A stretch of DNA of 64,000 bases from Pollutimonas sp036675275 (GCA_036675275.1 JAKFFG010000071.1:124001-188000), one strand, 5' to 3'. Shown: positions 32,880-42,812, numbered from the stretch's first letter. Numbers and translations are program-made. Notes: generated by a model not told the origin, from the sequence alone.

Positions 32880-35321
32880 TCAGTTTCGGACCGGCTTGCC
32901 GGTTTCCAGGATGCCCGCGATGCGCTCTTGCGTCTTGGGCTGGACCAGCAGCTCCAGGAAAGCTTCGCGCTCACGTCTCAGCATCCAGGCCTCGTCCACC
33001 AGCGATCCCGGATCGACGTCGCCCCCGCACATGACGTAGGCCACTTTCTCGGCCACCGCAAAATCGTGTTCGGAGATATAGCCGCCCACCTTCATGTTGA
33101 GCAGCTGGGCCTTGAGCGTGGCAATGCCGTCCCTGCCGGCTACCGGAAATCGTTGCGGCAAGGGCGCGCGCCAACCCGCTTCGGCCAGCGCATGGGCCTG
33201 GCGTGCCGCCACATAAAGCAATTCGTGGCGATTCATGACGATCGGGTCCGAGGCGTGCAGATAGCCCATCTTACGCGCGTCCAGTGCCGACTTGGAGACC
33301 TGGGCACTAGCGACCGCCAAGGCAAATTTCTTGACGAAGGCCAGCAGGGGCGCATCGGGCGCGGCCTCGGCATGCAGCTCGGCGGCTCGCCGTGCACAAA
33401 AAGCCAGGCCGCCTGCACCGGGCACCAACCCTATGCCGACCTCGACAAGACCAATGTATGTTTCAAAGTGGGCGACGCGCCTAGAGCAATGCACCGCCAA
33501 TTCGCAACCGCCGCCCAGGGCCAGGCCGGCCAGCGCCGCCACCACAGGAACTTGCGCATAGCGCAGGCGCAAGACCATGTCCTGCATTTCGCGCTCTATC
33601 GGTTCCACGGCGGCGGCGCCGCCTTCAAGAAATGCTGGCAGCATGGCTTTCAGATCGGCGCCGGCAGAAAATGGATCGTCCAGCTGGCCGATGACAAGGG
33701 CCTTGTACGAGGCCTCGGCCAGGCTGACCGCATGCACGATGCCGCGCACCACCCCTGGGCTCAATGTGTGCATCTTGGTCTTGAACGACAGAATCAATAC
33801 GTCCTGGGGGTGCGGCGCGGGAAGGGTCCAGCACCGGACGGCGTCATTCTCGTACACCACCGCCGGATCCAGGCTTGCGGCTTCGCCCACAAGACGCGGT
33901 GCGCCGATTTGCCTATGGTACACGGGCAAGGCGCTGCGATCTTCGTAGCGCTTTTCGCGCGGGCTCCATGAACCGGCCGGGGTATGCACGCCTTGTGCTT
34001 GCCAGACCGGGCCACGGACCGCCCACTGCGGCAGCGGTTCGCTGGACAGCGTCTTGCCGGCCTGGATGTCTTGCTGGATCCAATTGGCCACCTGGTGCCA
34101 GCCCGCCGCCTGCCAGATTTCGAAAGGGCCTTGAGCGTGGCCGAAGCCCCATTTCATGGCCAAGTCCACCTGGCGCGCCGTATCGGCGATATCTTCCAGA
34201 TGAACCGCGCTGTAGTGAAAGCTGTCGCGCAGTATCGCCCACACGAACTGCGCCTGAGGATGATCCGAATCGTGCAGCGCCTTGAGTTTCTTTGCTGGAT
34301 CGCGCTCGGCCAGCATCTCGGCCACAGCCGGATCGATCTTGGTCTCGGCAGGCACGTATTCTTTCTTGGCGGGATCCAGCCTGAGTATGGCCTTGCCTTC
34401 TTTGCGGTAGAAGCCGGCACCGCTTTTCTGGCCCAGGGCCCCCTGTTGTATAAGCCCGTTCACCACTTCCGGCACGCCGAAATGGGCATGGAACGGGTCT
34501 TGCGGCAGCTGGCCCTGCATGGTGCCTATGACGTGCGCCAGGGTGTCCAGGCCGACGACATCGGCAGTGCGGAAGGTGCCCGACTTGGCACGGCCCAGGC
34601 GTGTACCGGTGAGCTCGTCGACCAGCTCGTAGGGCAGCCCAAATCTTTCAGCCTGGACGAACACCGACAGAATACCGAAAACGCCGATCCGGTTGCCGAT
34701 GAAGTTGGGCGTGTCTTTGGCGCGCACGACGCCCTTGCCCAACTGCGACACCAGAAAGGTCTCCAGCAGGTCCAGCAAGGCGGGCTCGGTGTCGCTGGTG
34801 GGGATGAGCTCGACCAGGGCCATATAGCGGGGTGGATTGAAGAAATGCACGCCGCAGAACCGGTGACGCAGCGACTCTGGCAAGGCCGCCGCCAGTTGGG
34901 TAATGGAAAGGCCCGAAGTATTGCTGGCAATGATGGCATCGCGCTTGATGGCCGGCGCCAGCTTTTGATAGAGGTCGCGCTTCCAGTCCAGCCGTTCGGC
35001 AATGGCCTCGATGATCAGGTCGCATTCCGCGAGGCGATCAAGGTCGTCCTCGTAGTTGGCAGGAATAATGAGGTCCGCGAGTTCCGGCGTGCCCAGCGGC
35101 GCCGGATTGAGCTTGGCAAGCTGGGCGATTGCGCGCTTGGCAATGCCGTTCTTGTCGCCGTCCTTGGCGGGCAGGTCGAACAGCACCACGGGCACGCCCG
35201 CATTGACGCAGTGCGCCGCAATTTGGGCGCCCATGACGCCGGCGCCGCATACGGCCACCTTCCGTATGTGGAACCGGGCTGCTTCAGTCAGCGCTTGTTG
35301 ACCGGATTGACCAGACTGCAT
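32880..35321 (-). CDS. 3-hydroxyacyl-CoA dehydrogenase / enoyl-CoA hydratase fusion
   Basis: Protein of 813 residues from the ATG at 35321 (MQSGQSGQQAL), chosen because GGAGG sits about 7 bases upstream; other in-frame ATGs at 35327 and 35360 are too close to or before it. Domain order is dehydrogenase first (IRKVAVCGAGVMGAQIAAHCVNAG; GVHFFNPPRYMALVELI; KDTPNFIGNRIGVFG), then a second dehydrogenase C-domain (KSGAGFYRKEG), then a crotonase-like domain near residues 500-720 (DDPFSAGADLKAML; ALAGLALGGGCELAVHC). This is the FadN-type order, the reverse of E. coli FadB. It oxidises and hydrates acyl-CoA with the neighbouring thiolase. Confidence 0.9.
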   Translation of the reverse strand: MQSGQSGQQALTEAARFHIRKVAVCGAGVMGAQIAAHCVNAGVPVVLFDLPAKDGDKNGIAKRAIAQLAKLNPAPLGTPELADLIIPANYEDDLDRLAECDLIIEAIAERLDWKRDLYQKLAPAIKRDAIIASNTSGLSITQLAAALPESLRHRFCGVHFFNPPRYMALVELIPTSDTEPALLDLLETFLVSQLGKGVVRAKDTPNFIGNRIGVFGILSVFVQAERFGLPYELVDELTGTRLGRAKSGTFRTADVVGLDTLAHVIGTMQGQLPQDPFHAHFGVPEVVNGLIQQGALGQKSGAGFYRKEGKAILRLDPAKKEYVPAETKIDPAVAEMLAERDPAKKLKALHDSDHPQAQFVWAILRDSFHYSAVHLEDIADTARQVDLAMKWGFGHAQGPFEIWQAAGWHQVANWIQQDIQAGKTLSSEPLPQWAVRGPVWQAQGVHTPAGSWSPREKRYEDRSALPVYHRQIGAPRLVGEAASLDPAVVYENDAVRCWTLPAPHPQDVLILSFKTKMHTLSPGVVRGIVHAVSLAEASYKALVIGQLDDPFSAGADLKAMLPAFLEGGAAAVEPIEREMQDMVLRLRYAQVPVVAALAGLALGGGCELAVHCSRRVAHFETYIGLVEVGIGLVPGAGGLAFCARRAAELHAEAAPDAPLLAFVKKFALAVASAQVSKSALDARKMGYLHASDPIVMNRHELLYVAARQAHALAEAGWRAPLPQRFPVAGRDGIATLKAQLLNMKVGGYISEHDFAVAEKVAYVMCGGDVDPGSLVDEAWMLRREREAFLELLVQPKTQERIAGILETGKPVRN

Positions 35322-35456
35322 ATACATACCTCCAGGGGAAACAGGTGAGCCGGGCGGCACGGCCGGCTAAGGCGGCCATTCCCAAATGTACTCGATATGG
35401 GAAACGCCGGGCTACCGTAGAATAGTGTCAAAATCCACTGGAAGTCCTCGTTTGTT

Positions 35457-36182
35457 ATGGCCCGATTGCCACGTCTTTATGCTCCGCAAATTCCGCAGCT
35501 TGTACAGGCGGAGTTCGCGCGTCCGCTGGCCGCTGTATCCGACCCCAGCCCTTCGGCCGAACTGGACCGCCTGCTGGAATGGCTGCAACGCGACGCCCGG
35601 GAATACAAAGTCGCCGTGCACGGCTGGCTATTGCTGAACGATCGCATTACTTTGCTCGCAACCCCGCCCGATGCGCAAAGCCTGTCGCGGCTGATCCAGG
35701 CGCTGGGCCGTCGCATGGCCACGCATATGCGCCACGGGCGCGTCTTTGCCGGCCGTTATCGCAGCGCGCTGGTTGAACCGGGAACCTGGGTACTGCCCGC
35801 CATGGTCTGGCTGGATTCCCTGCCCGTGCAATTGCACTATGTCGACAGGGCCGAAAGCTGGCCCTGGTCGTCGGCGGCCGCGCACACCGGCGCGCATGCC
35901 GGCTCACCGCTGGGCTTGCCCGCCGGTGGCGGCGCGCTGCTGACCGATCACGTCGACTACTGGCAAGATGGCAATACACCTTTTGCGCGCGAGGCGAATT
36001 ATCGGGAACGAATGCAGCGCGGCTTGTCGGCGGCGCAACACCGCCGTATCGAGCAAACGCTGTTTGGTCAATGGGCATTGGGCGAAGCGGCTTTTCTGGC
36101 GAAGCTATCAAGCTCGGCCACACGCCGACTGGCGCCGGCTGCCCGCGGCCGCCCACGCAAAGCAGAAAACATCGATTTGTAG
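35457..36182 (+). CDS. Y1-transposase-like (RAYT) protein lacking catalytic residues
   Basis: Protein of 241 residues resembling REP-associated tyrosine transposases: VAVHGWLLLNDRITLLATP aligns with the family's MPNHVHLLLTP, MRHGRVFAGRYRSALVE with the xLFxGRYKSxLV segment, and VWLDSLPVQLHYVDRAESWPWSSAAAH with YIExNPVRAGxVxxPxxYxWSS. In this alignment the two HUH histidines are Arg63 and Thr65, and the catalytic Tyr is Trp118. It should therefore be unable to cut DNA. The frame is intact and the tail is basic (AARGRPRKAENIDL), so it may have been kept as a DNA-binding protein. Alignment is by eye. Confidence 0.75.
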   Translation: MARLPRLYAPQIPQLVQAEFARPLAAVSDPSPSAELDRLLEWLQRDAREYKVAVHGWLLLNDRITLLATPPDAQSLSRLIQALGRRMATHMRHGRVFAGRYRSALVEPGTWVLPAMVWLDSLPVQLHYVDRAESWPWSSAAAHTGAHAGSPLGLPAGGGALLTDHVDYWQDGNTPFAREANYRERMQRGLSAAQHRRIEQTLFGQWALGEAAFLAKLSSSATRRLAPAARGRPRKAENIDL

Positions 36183-36488
36183 CGCGATCATATAAAAAAT
36201 TTTGCCCCTTACTGGTGCGTACCCGATGCACCATGAAGAAACATGAACGTTTCGTCGTGAAAGTTTCTTCTTTAATTTCAGTGAATTAAGTACGTCCCCA
36301 TTTTTAATGAGTGAAAATATAATTCTTTTTATTTAGGGACGCACCCCAATTTTTTTGCTTGTAAAAGCAATTCGTTGGCGGTATCTTAGCCTTACTGCAC
36401 TGCACCAAACTCATTGCACGCCGGCAAGGTCCCTCCGAACCTGCACGGCGCTTGATCATCCGGTGCCAATCGACCTGCGAGTCCTTCT
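36183..36488. other. AT-rich gap with REP-like remnants upstream of gltB
   Basis: This 306-base gap is clearly richer in A and T than its surroundings. It holds an inverted pair CGTCCC (36293-36298) and GGGACG (36336-36341) in the contexts GTACGTCCCCATTTTT and TTAGGGACGCACCCCAATTT, which look like the GTACGTCCCC-type repeats I associate with Y1 transposases. It also holds the hairpin TTGCTT-GTAA-AAGCAA (36355-36370). The gltB promoter must also lie here, but no clear -35/-10 pair was found. Confidence 0.5.
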
Positions 36489-39400
36489 ATGTCCAAGTCT
36501 CTAACCGATATGTCTCTTCCTGCCTGTACGCCGGATGCGCCCCGCTCCGGCGCGCCCGCTGCTCGCAAACCCACAGTGGTGCCCGCCATGCCCGTTCCGT
36601 TGAAGGTTTCCGGCCTGGCGCCGACAGCCCAGGGGCTGTACAGCCCGGCCAACGAACACGACGCCTGCGGCGTGGGCTTTGTTGCGCACATAAAGGGCAA
36701 GAAAAGCCACTCCATCATCCAGCAAGGGCTCAAGATCCTTGAAAACCTTGACCATCGCGGCGCGGTAGGCGCCGACGAGCTCATGGGCGACGGCGCAGGC
36801 ATACTGATCCAGATTCCGGACGCCTTGTACCGCGAAGAAATGGCCGCGCAGGGAGTTGAATTGCCACCGCCCGACGAGTACGGCGTGGCCATGGTCTTCC
36901 TGCCCAAGGAAATCGCTTCCCGCCTGGCCTGTCAGCAGGAACTCGAACGCGCGGTGCGCGACGAAGGCCAGGTCGTATTGGGCTGGCGCGACGTACCTGT
37001 GGACCGCGACATGCCCATGTCGCCTACAGTGCGGTCCTGTGAGCCGGTAATACGCCAACTGTTCATCGGGCGCGGCAACGACATCATGGTGCCCGACGCG
37101 CTGGAACGCAAGCTCTATGTCATCCGCAAGACTGCCAGCCACGCCATCCAGCACATGCACCTGGCGCACGGCCAAGAATATTTCGTGCCGTCCATCTCGG
37201 TGCGCACAGTCGTCTACAAGGGCCTGCTGCTGGCCGATCAGGTCGGCAGCTATTACCGCGACCTGGCCGATACCCGCGCGGTATCGGCATTGGCCATGGT
37301 GCACCAGCGTTTTTCGACTAACACCTTCCCCGCCTGGCCATTGGCGCATCCTTACCGCATGATCGCGCATAACGGCGAAATCAATACGGTCAAGGGCAAT
37401 TTCAACTGGCTGCGCGCCCGCGAAGGCGTTATGCAATCCGCCGTGCTGGGCGAAGACCTGCCCAAGCTCTACCCTATTGTCTACGAAGGCCAGTCCGATA
37501 CGGCAACGTTCGACAATTGCCTGGAACTGCTGGTCATGTCGGGCTATTCGCTGGCCCATGCCATGATGATGATGATTCCCGAAGCCTGGGAACAGCACAC
37601 CGGCATGGACGAGAACCGCCGCGCCTTCTACGAATACCATGCCGCCATGATGGAACCATGGGACGGCCCAGCCGCGGTAGCGTTTACCGACGGGCGCCAG
37701 ATCGGCGCAACGCTGGACCGCAACGGCCTACGTCCCGCACGGTATCTGATTACCGACGACGACATGGTGATCATGGCGTCCGAAGCCGGCACCTTGCCTA
37801 TACCCGAGCACCGTATCATCAAGAAATGGCGTCTTCAACCGGGCAAGATGTTCCTGATCGACCTGCAGCAAGGCCGCATCATCGATGATGCCGAAATCAA
37901 GTCGCAACTGGCCAATACACGGCCATATCGCCAGTGGATCGAGCGCCTGCGCCTGAAGCTGGAATCGCTGCCCGCCCAGGCCGCCGACCATGCCGCCGCA
38001 CCCAAAGTGGCCTCCTTGCTGGACCGCCAGCAGGCTTTCGGCTGGACCCAGGAAGACTACAAATTCATTCTGCAACCCATGGCCCTGTCCGGCGAAGAAG
38101 CCATGGGGTCCATGGGCAACGATGCGCCGCTGGCGGTATTGTCGAACCGCGCCAAGCCTTTCTACAACTACTTCCGCCAACTGTTTGCGCAGGTTACCAA
38201 TCCGCCCATCGACCCGATACGCGAACAACTGGTGATGTCGCTGGTGTCCTTTATTGGCCCCAAGCCCAATCTGCTGGACATCAACAACGTCAATCCGCCG
38301 TTGCGCCTGGAAGTCACCCAGCCGGTGCTGGACAGCGCAGCCATGGCGCAGATACGCAACATCGAGAAAATCACCTCGAACAAATTCCGCAGCTTCGAGC
38401 TGGACATCACCTACCCCACCGCCTGGGGTCCCGACGGAATCGAAGCCTGTATCGCGTCGCTTTGCTCTAATGCATCCGATGCCGTGCTCAGTGGCTATAA
38501 CATTCTGTTGATCAGCGACCGCAATATCGACAGCGAGCGCGTGGCCATTCCCGCACTGCTGGCCACATCGGCCATACATCTGCACTTGATACGGGCCGGC
38601 TTGCGCACCAAGACCGGGCTGGTCGTGGAAACCGGTACGGCTCGCGAAGTGCATCACTTCGCCTTGCTGGGAGGCTATGGCGCCGAAGCCATCCACCCCT
38701 ATCTCGCGCTGGAATCGCTGGCCGCCATGGATCAGCCCGATGTGGCGATCAAGAACTACATCAAGGCCATCGGCAAGGGCCTGAACAAAGTCATGTCCAA
38801 GATGGGCATCTCCACCTACATGTCCTACACAGGCGCCCAGATCTTCGAGGCGGTGGGCCTGAACAACAGCCTGGTCAGCAAATACTTCACCGGCACGCCC
38901 AGCAATATCCAGGGCATAGGCATTTTCGAAGTCGCCGAGGAAGCCCTGCGCGTGCATCGCGCGGCGTTCAGCACCGACCCGGTATTGAGCAATGCGCTGG
39001 ACGCCGGCGGCGAATACGCCTGGCGCGTGCGTGGCGAAGAGCATATGTGGTCGCCCGACTCCATCGCCAAGTTGCAGCATGCCGCGCGCGCCAATAATTA
39101 CAGCACCTACAAGGAATATGCCCAACTGATCAACGACCAGTCGCGCAGCCACATGACACTGCGCGGCTTGTTCGAGTTCAAGGTCGATCCCGCCCGCGCC
39201 ATTCCTTTGAACGACGTGGAACCGGCCAAGGAAATCGTCAAGCGTTTTGCAACGGGCGCTATGTCGCTGGGTTCCATCTCCACCGAAGCGCACACGGTGC
39301 TGGCGGTTGCCATGAACCGTATCGGCGGCAAGTCCAATACAGGTGAAGGCGGCGAAGACGAGTTGCGCTACCGCGCCGAAATGCGCGCCGGCAAGAGCAC

Positions 39401-41285
39401 CATCAAGAAGGGCGACACGCTGGCTTCCTTCCTGGGGTCGGACCGCATCGAGGCCGACGTGCCGCTGGTGGCGGGCGACTCCCTGCGTTCGCGCATCAAG
39501 CAGGTTGCGTCGGGGCGTTTCGGCGTGTCGGCCGAATACCTATCCAGCGCCGACCAGATCCAGATCAAAATGGCCCAGGGCGCCAAGCCCGGCGAAGGCG
39601 GCCAACTGCCCGGCCACAAGGTTACCGAATACATTGCCAAGCTGCGTTACTCGGTGCCCGGCGTGGGGCTAATCTCGCCCCCTCCTCACCATGACATCTA
39701 TTCCATCGAAGACCTGGCGCAGCTCATCCACGACCTGAAGAATGTGAATCCACAGGCGTCGATTTCGGTCAAGCTGGTGTCGGAAGTCGGCGTCGGCACG
39801 GTGGCCACGGGCGTTGCCAAGGCGAAAGCCGACCACGTGGTCATTGCCGGACACGACGGCGGCACGGGCGCCTCGCCGGTGTCGTCTATCAAGCATGCCG
39901 GAACGCCATGGGAACTGGGCCTGGCGGAAACGCAGCAGACGCTGATCCTGAACAACTTGCGCAATCGCATCCGCGTCCAGGCCGACGGCCAGATGAAAAC
40001 CGGCCGCGACGTCGCCATCGGCGCCTTGCTGGGCGCCGACGAGTTCGGCTTTGCCACGGCACCCCTGGTGGTCGAAGGCTGCATCATGATGCGCAAATGC
40101 CACCTGAACACCTGCCCGGTGGGTGTTGCCACACAAGACCCCGTACTGCGCAAGAAATTCCAGGGCAAGCCGGAACATGTGGTCAATTTCTTCTTCTTCG
40201 TTGCCGAAGAGGTTCGCGAAATCATGGCCCAGCTGGGCATACGCACTTTCGACGAGCTGGTCGGGCGTGTCGATCTGCTTGATACCCGCCCCGGCATCGA
40301 TCACTGGAAGGCGCAGGGTCTGGACTTCACCCGCGTGTTCCATGCGGTGCCCACGACGACGGCCTTGTATCAGACCCAGGAGCAGGACCATGCCCTGGAT
40401 CATGCCCTGGATCATCAACTGATCGAGCGCAGCAAGGCGGCCATCGAACGCGGCGAAAAGGTATCTTTCATCACGCCCGTACGCAACCGCAACCGCACCA
40501 TAGGCGCAATGCTGTCCGGCGTGGTGGCCTCGCGCTACGGCCATGAAGGCCTGCCCGACGACACCATCCATATCCAGTGCAACGGATCGGCCGGACAAAG
40601 CTTTGGCGCCTTCCTGGCCCATGGCATCACGCTGGACCTGGTGGGCGAAGCCAACGACTACGTGGGCAAGGGCCTCTCGGGAGGACGCATCATCGTGCGC
40701 TCGCCCAACGACTTCCGCGGTTTCGGACCCGACCATATCATTGCGGGCAATACCGTCCTTTACGGCGCCCTGGCAGGCGAAGCCTACTTCAACGGCGTGG
40801 CCGGCGAACGCTTTGCCGTGCGCAATTCCGGAGCGGCGACGGTTGTCGAAGGCACCGGCGACCATGGCTGCGAATACATGACGGGCGGTACGGTCGTGGT
40901 GTTGGGCGAAACCGGCCGCAACTTTGCAGCCGGTATGTCCGGCGGCGTGGCTTATGTCTGGGATCCGGACAACAGTTTCCGCCATCGCTGCAACTTGAGC
41001 ATGGTCGAACTCGAGCGCCTGGCGTCGCATGCCGACCAAACCAAGCTGGGCCAACTCGAAACCTGGCACAGCGCCGTGCGCGGCGGCGAGCGCGAGACCG
41101 ACGAAACCATACTGCGCCAGCTGATCGAGAACCACTACCGCTATACCGGCAGCTTCCGCTCGCGCGACGTGCTGGACGACTGGGATCGTGCACGCCAGTC
41201 TTTCGTCAAGGTCATGCCCATTGAATACCGGCGCGCCCTGGGCGAACTCTGGCGCGCGGTCAATCCACAACAAATTGCTGCCTGA
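36489..41285 (+). CDS. gltB: Glutamate synthase (NADPH) large subunit
   Basis: Protein of 1598 residues. The glutaminase nucleophile is the Cys in NEHDACGVGFVAHIKGKKSH, residue 60 counted from this start, so a propeptide of 59 residues would be removed; the ATG at 36588 would give a more usual 26. The order is class II amidotransferase (to about 460), central domain, FMN/synthase domain (SKSNTGEGGEDE; AGHDGGTGASP), 3Fe-4S cysteines in MRKCHLNTCPVG, and C-terminal beta-helix (GGTVVVLGETGRNFAAGMSGG). It transfers glutamine amide nitrogen to 2-oxoglutarate. A 12-bp tandem duplication encodes HALDHALD near residue 1302. Confidence 0.95.
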   Translation: MSKSLTDMSLPACTPDAPRSGAPAARKPTVVPAMPVPLKVSGLAPTAQGLYSPANEHDACGVGFVAHIKGKKSHSIIQQGLKILENLDHRGAVGADELMGDGAGILIQIPDALYREEMAAQGVELPPPDEYGVAMVFLPKEIASRLACQQELERAVRDEGQVVLGWRDVPVDRDMPMSPTVRSCEPVIRQLFIGRGNDIMVPDALERKLYVIRKTASHAIQHMHLAHGQEYFVPSISVRTVVYKGLLLADQVGSYYRDLADTRAVSALAMVHQRFSTNTFPAWPLAHPYRMIAHNGEINTVKGNFNWLRAREGVMQSAVLGEDLPKLYPIVYEGQSDTATFDNCLELLVMSGYSLAHAMMMMIPEAWEQHTGMDENRRAFYEYHAAMMEPWDGPAAVAFTDGRQIGATLDRNGLRPARYLITDDDMVIMASEAGTLPIPEHRIIKKWRLQPGKMFLIDLQQGRIIDDAEIKSQLANTRPYRQWIERLRLKLESLPAQAADHAAAPKVASLLDRQQAFGWTQEDYKFILQPMALSGEEAMGSMGNDAPLAVLSNRAKPFYNYFRQLFAQVTNPPIDPIREQLVMSLVSFIGPKPNLLDINNVNPPLRLEVTQPVLDSAAMAQIRNIEKITSNKFRSFELDITYPTAWGPDGIEACIASLCSNASDAVLSGYNILLISDRNIDSERVAIPALLATSAIHLHLIRAGLRTKTGLVVETGTAREVHHFALLGGYGAEAIHPYLALESLAAMDQPDVAIKNYIKAIGKGLNKVMSKMGISTYMSYTGAQIFEAVGLNNSLVSKYFTGTPSNIQGIGIFEVAEEALRVHRAAFSTDPVLSNALDAGGEYAWRVRGEEHMWSPDSIAKLQHAARANNYSTYKEYAQLINDQSRSHMTLRGLFEFKVDPARAIPLNDVEPAKEIVKRFATGAMSLGSISTEAHTVLAVAMNRIGGKSNTGEGGEDELRYRAEMRAGKSTIKKGDTLASFLGSDRIEADVPLVAGDSLRSRIKQVASGRFGVSAEYLSSADQIQIKMAQGAKPGEGGQLPGHKVTEYIAKLRYSVPGVGLISPPPHHDIYSIEDLAQLIHDLKNVNPQASISVKLVSEVGVGTVATGVAKAKADHVVIAGHDGGTGASPVSSIKHAGTPWELGLAETQQTLILNNLRNRIRVQADGQMKTGRDVAIGALLGADEFGFATAPLVVEGCIMMRKCHLNTCPVGVATQDPVLRKKFQGKPEHVVNFFFFVAEEVREIMAQLGIRTFDELVGRVDLLDTRPGIDHWKAQGLDFTRVFHAVPTTTALYQTQEQDHALDHALDHQLIERSKAAIERGEKVSFITPVRNRNRTIGAMLSGVVASRYGHEGLPDDTIHIQCNGSAGQSFGAFLAHGITLDLVGEANDYVGKGLSGGRIIVRSPNDFRGFGPDHIIAGNTVLYGALAGEAYFNGVAGERFAVRNSGAATVVEGTGDHGCEYMTGGTVVVLGETGRNFAAGMSGGVAYVWDPDNSFRHRCNLSMVELERLASHADQTKLGQLETWHSAVRGGERETDETILRQLIENHYRYTGSFRSRDVLDDWDRARQSFVKVMPIEYRRALGELWRAVNPQQIAA

Positions 41286-41294
41286 GGAAAAGAC

Positions 41295-42758
41295 ATGGGC
41301 AAAGTTACCGGCTTTCTTGAATTCCAACGTGTCAAAGAGACTTACGAAGCACCGTTAAAGCGGCTGAATCACTGGAACGAATTCGTCCACACCCTGACCA
41401 GCGAAGAAGCCAGGCAGCAAGGCGCACGCTGCATGGACTGCGGAATTCCGTTTTGCACCAGCGGCTGTCCGGTCAACAACATCATTCCCGACTGGAATGA
41501 CCTGGTGTACCGCCAAGACTGGCGCAGCGCGCTGGACGTACTGCACTCAACCAACAACTTCCCCGAATTTACGGGCCGTGTATGCCCCGCTCCGTGCGAG
41601 GCCGCCTGTACGCTGAACATCAATAGCGATGCAGTGGGCATCAAGTCCATTGAACACGCAATCATCGATCACGGATGGCAGCACGGCTGGGTCGTGCCCC
41701 AGCCGCCGCTGCGCAAAACCGGCAAGCGGGTAGCCGTGGTGGGCTCCGGTCCGGCCGGCCTGGCCTGCGCGCAGCAGTTGGCGCGCGCCGGACATTCGGT
41801 GACGGTCTTCGAGAAAAGCAACCGCATCGGCGGCCTGCTGCGCTACGGCATTCCCGACTTCAAGCTGGAAAAGTCGCATATCGACCGCCGCCTGCGCCAG
41901 ATGGAAGCCGAGGGCGTCGAGTTTTCACCCTCGACCTACGTAGGCGCCCCCGAACATGCCGAAGAGGGCCTGAATACGCGCACACCCGAATCGTTGCAAG
42001 CCGAGTTCGACGCGGTCGTGCTGACCGGCGGCGCCGAGAACCCGCGCGACCTGCCCGTGCCGGGCCGCGAATTGCGTGGCGTGCACTTCGCCATGGACTT
42101 CCTGCGCCAGCAGAACAAGGCCTGTAACGGCGACCGGGTCAGCAAGCAGATCAGCGCCAAGGACAAGCACGTCATCGTCATAGGCGGGGGCGATACCGGA
42201 TCGGATTGCGTGGGTACCAGCAACCGCCAGGGGGCAGCTTCTGTCACGCAGTTCGAATTGATGTCCAAGCTGCCCGAGACAGAAGACAAAGCCCTGACCT
42301 GGCCCTACTGGCCGGCCAAGCTGCGGTCTTCGTCCTCGCACGAAGAAGGCTGCGAGCGCGACTGGGCCGTCGGCACCAAATCGTTCGAAGGCAAGAACGG
42401 CAAGGTGGAAAAACTGGTCGCCGCACGGGTGGAATGGTTCAAGGACAAGGCCACGGGCCAGATGAAGATGCGGGAAGTGGAAGGCTCGCAATTCGAACTG
42501 CCTGCCGACCTCGTGCTGCTGGCCATGGGCTTCGTCTCTCCGGTAAAGAATGTGCTGGACGCGTTCGGCATCGACCTGGACGCCCGCGGCAACGCGCGCG
42601 CCAATACCGATGACTACATCACGAATGTCGACAAGGTATTTGCCGCGGGCGACATGCGCCGCGGCCAGTCGCTGGTGGTGTGGGCCATACGCGAAGGCCG
42701 CCAGTGCGCCAAATCGGTCGACCAGTTCCTGATGGGCGCCAGTACGCTTCCCCGCTAA
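41295..42758 (+). CDS. gltD: Glutamate synthase small subunit
   Basis: Protein of 487 residues, 9 bases after gltB with GAGGAAAAG before the ATG. The N-terminal 4Fe-4S cysteines are in CMDCGIPFCTSGCPVNN and VCPAPCEAACTL. The FAD site is VAVVGSGPAGLACAQQLARAG, and the NADPH site is VIVIGGGDTGSDCVG. The C-terminal KVFAAGDMRRGQSLVVWAI is the conserved FAD-binding end. It feeds electrons from NADPH to GltB. Confidence 0.96.
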   Translation: MGKVTGFLEFQRVKETYEAPLKRLNHWNEFVHTLTSEEARQQGARCMDCGIPFCTSGCPVNNIIPDWNDLVYRQDWRSALDVLHSTNNFPEFTGRVCPAPCEAACTLNINSDAVGIKSIEHAIIDHGWQHGWVVPQPPLRKTGKRVAVVGSGPAGLACAQQLARAGHSVTVFEKSNRIGGLLRYGIPDFKLEKSHIDRRLRQMEAEGVEFSPSTYVGAPEHAEEGLNTRTPESLQAEFDAVVLTGGAENPRDLPVPGRELRGVHFAMDFLRQQNKACNGDRVSKQISAKDKHVIVIGGGDTGSDCVGTSNRQGAASVTQFELMSKLPETEDKALTWPYWPAKLRSSSSHEEGCERDWAVGTKSFEGKNGKVEKLVAARVEWFKDKATGQMKMREVEGSQFELPADLVLLAMGFVSPVKNVLDAFGIDLDARGNARANTDDYITNVDKVFAAGDMRRGQSLVVWAIREGRQCAKSVDQFLMGASTLPR

Positions 42759-42812
42759 GGGCGTCGGGCCTGACATTGCGCTGGAAAGGAGGTTTTCGCG
42801 CAAAAGGATACA

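Noticed and set aside
37728..41327. Two long minus-strand open frames (521 and 552 codons) opposite gltB
   Set aside because: They lie wholly within gltB and mirror its codon bias; the translations look like low-complexity His/Arg/Gly-rich shadows.
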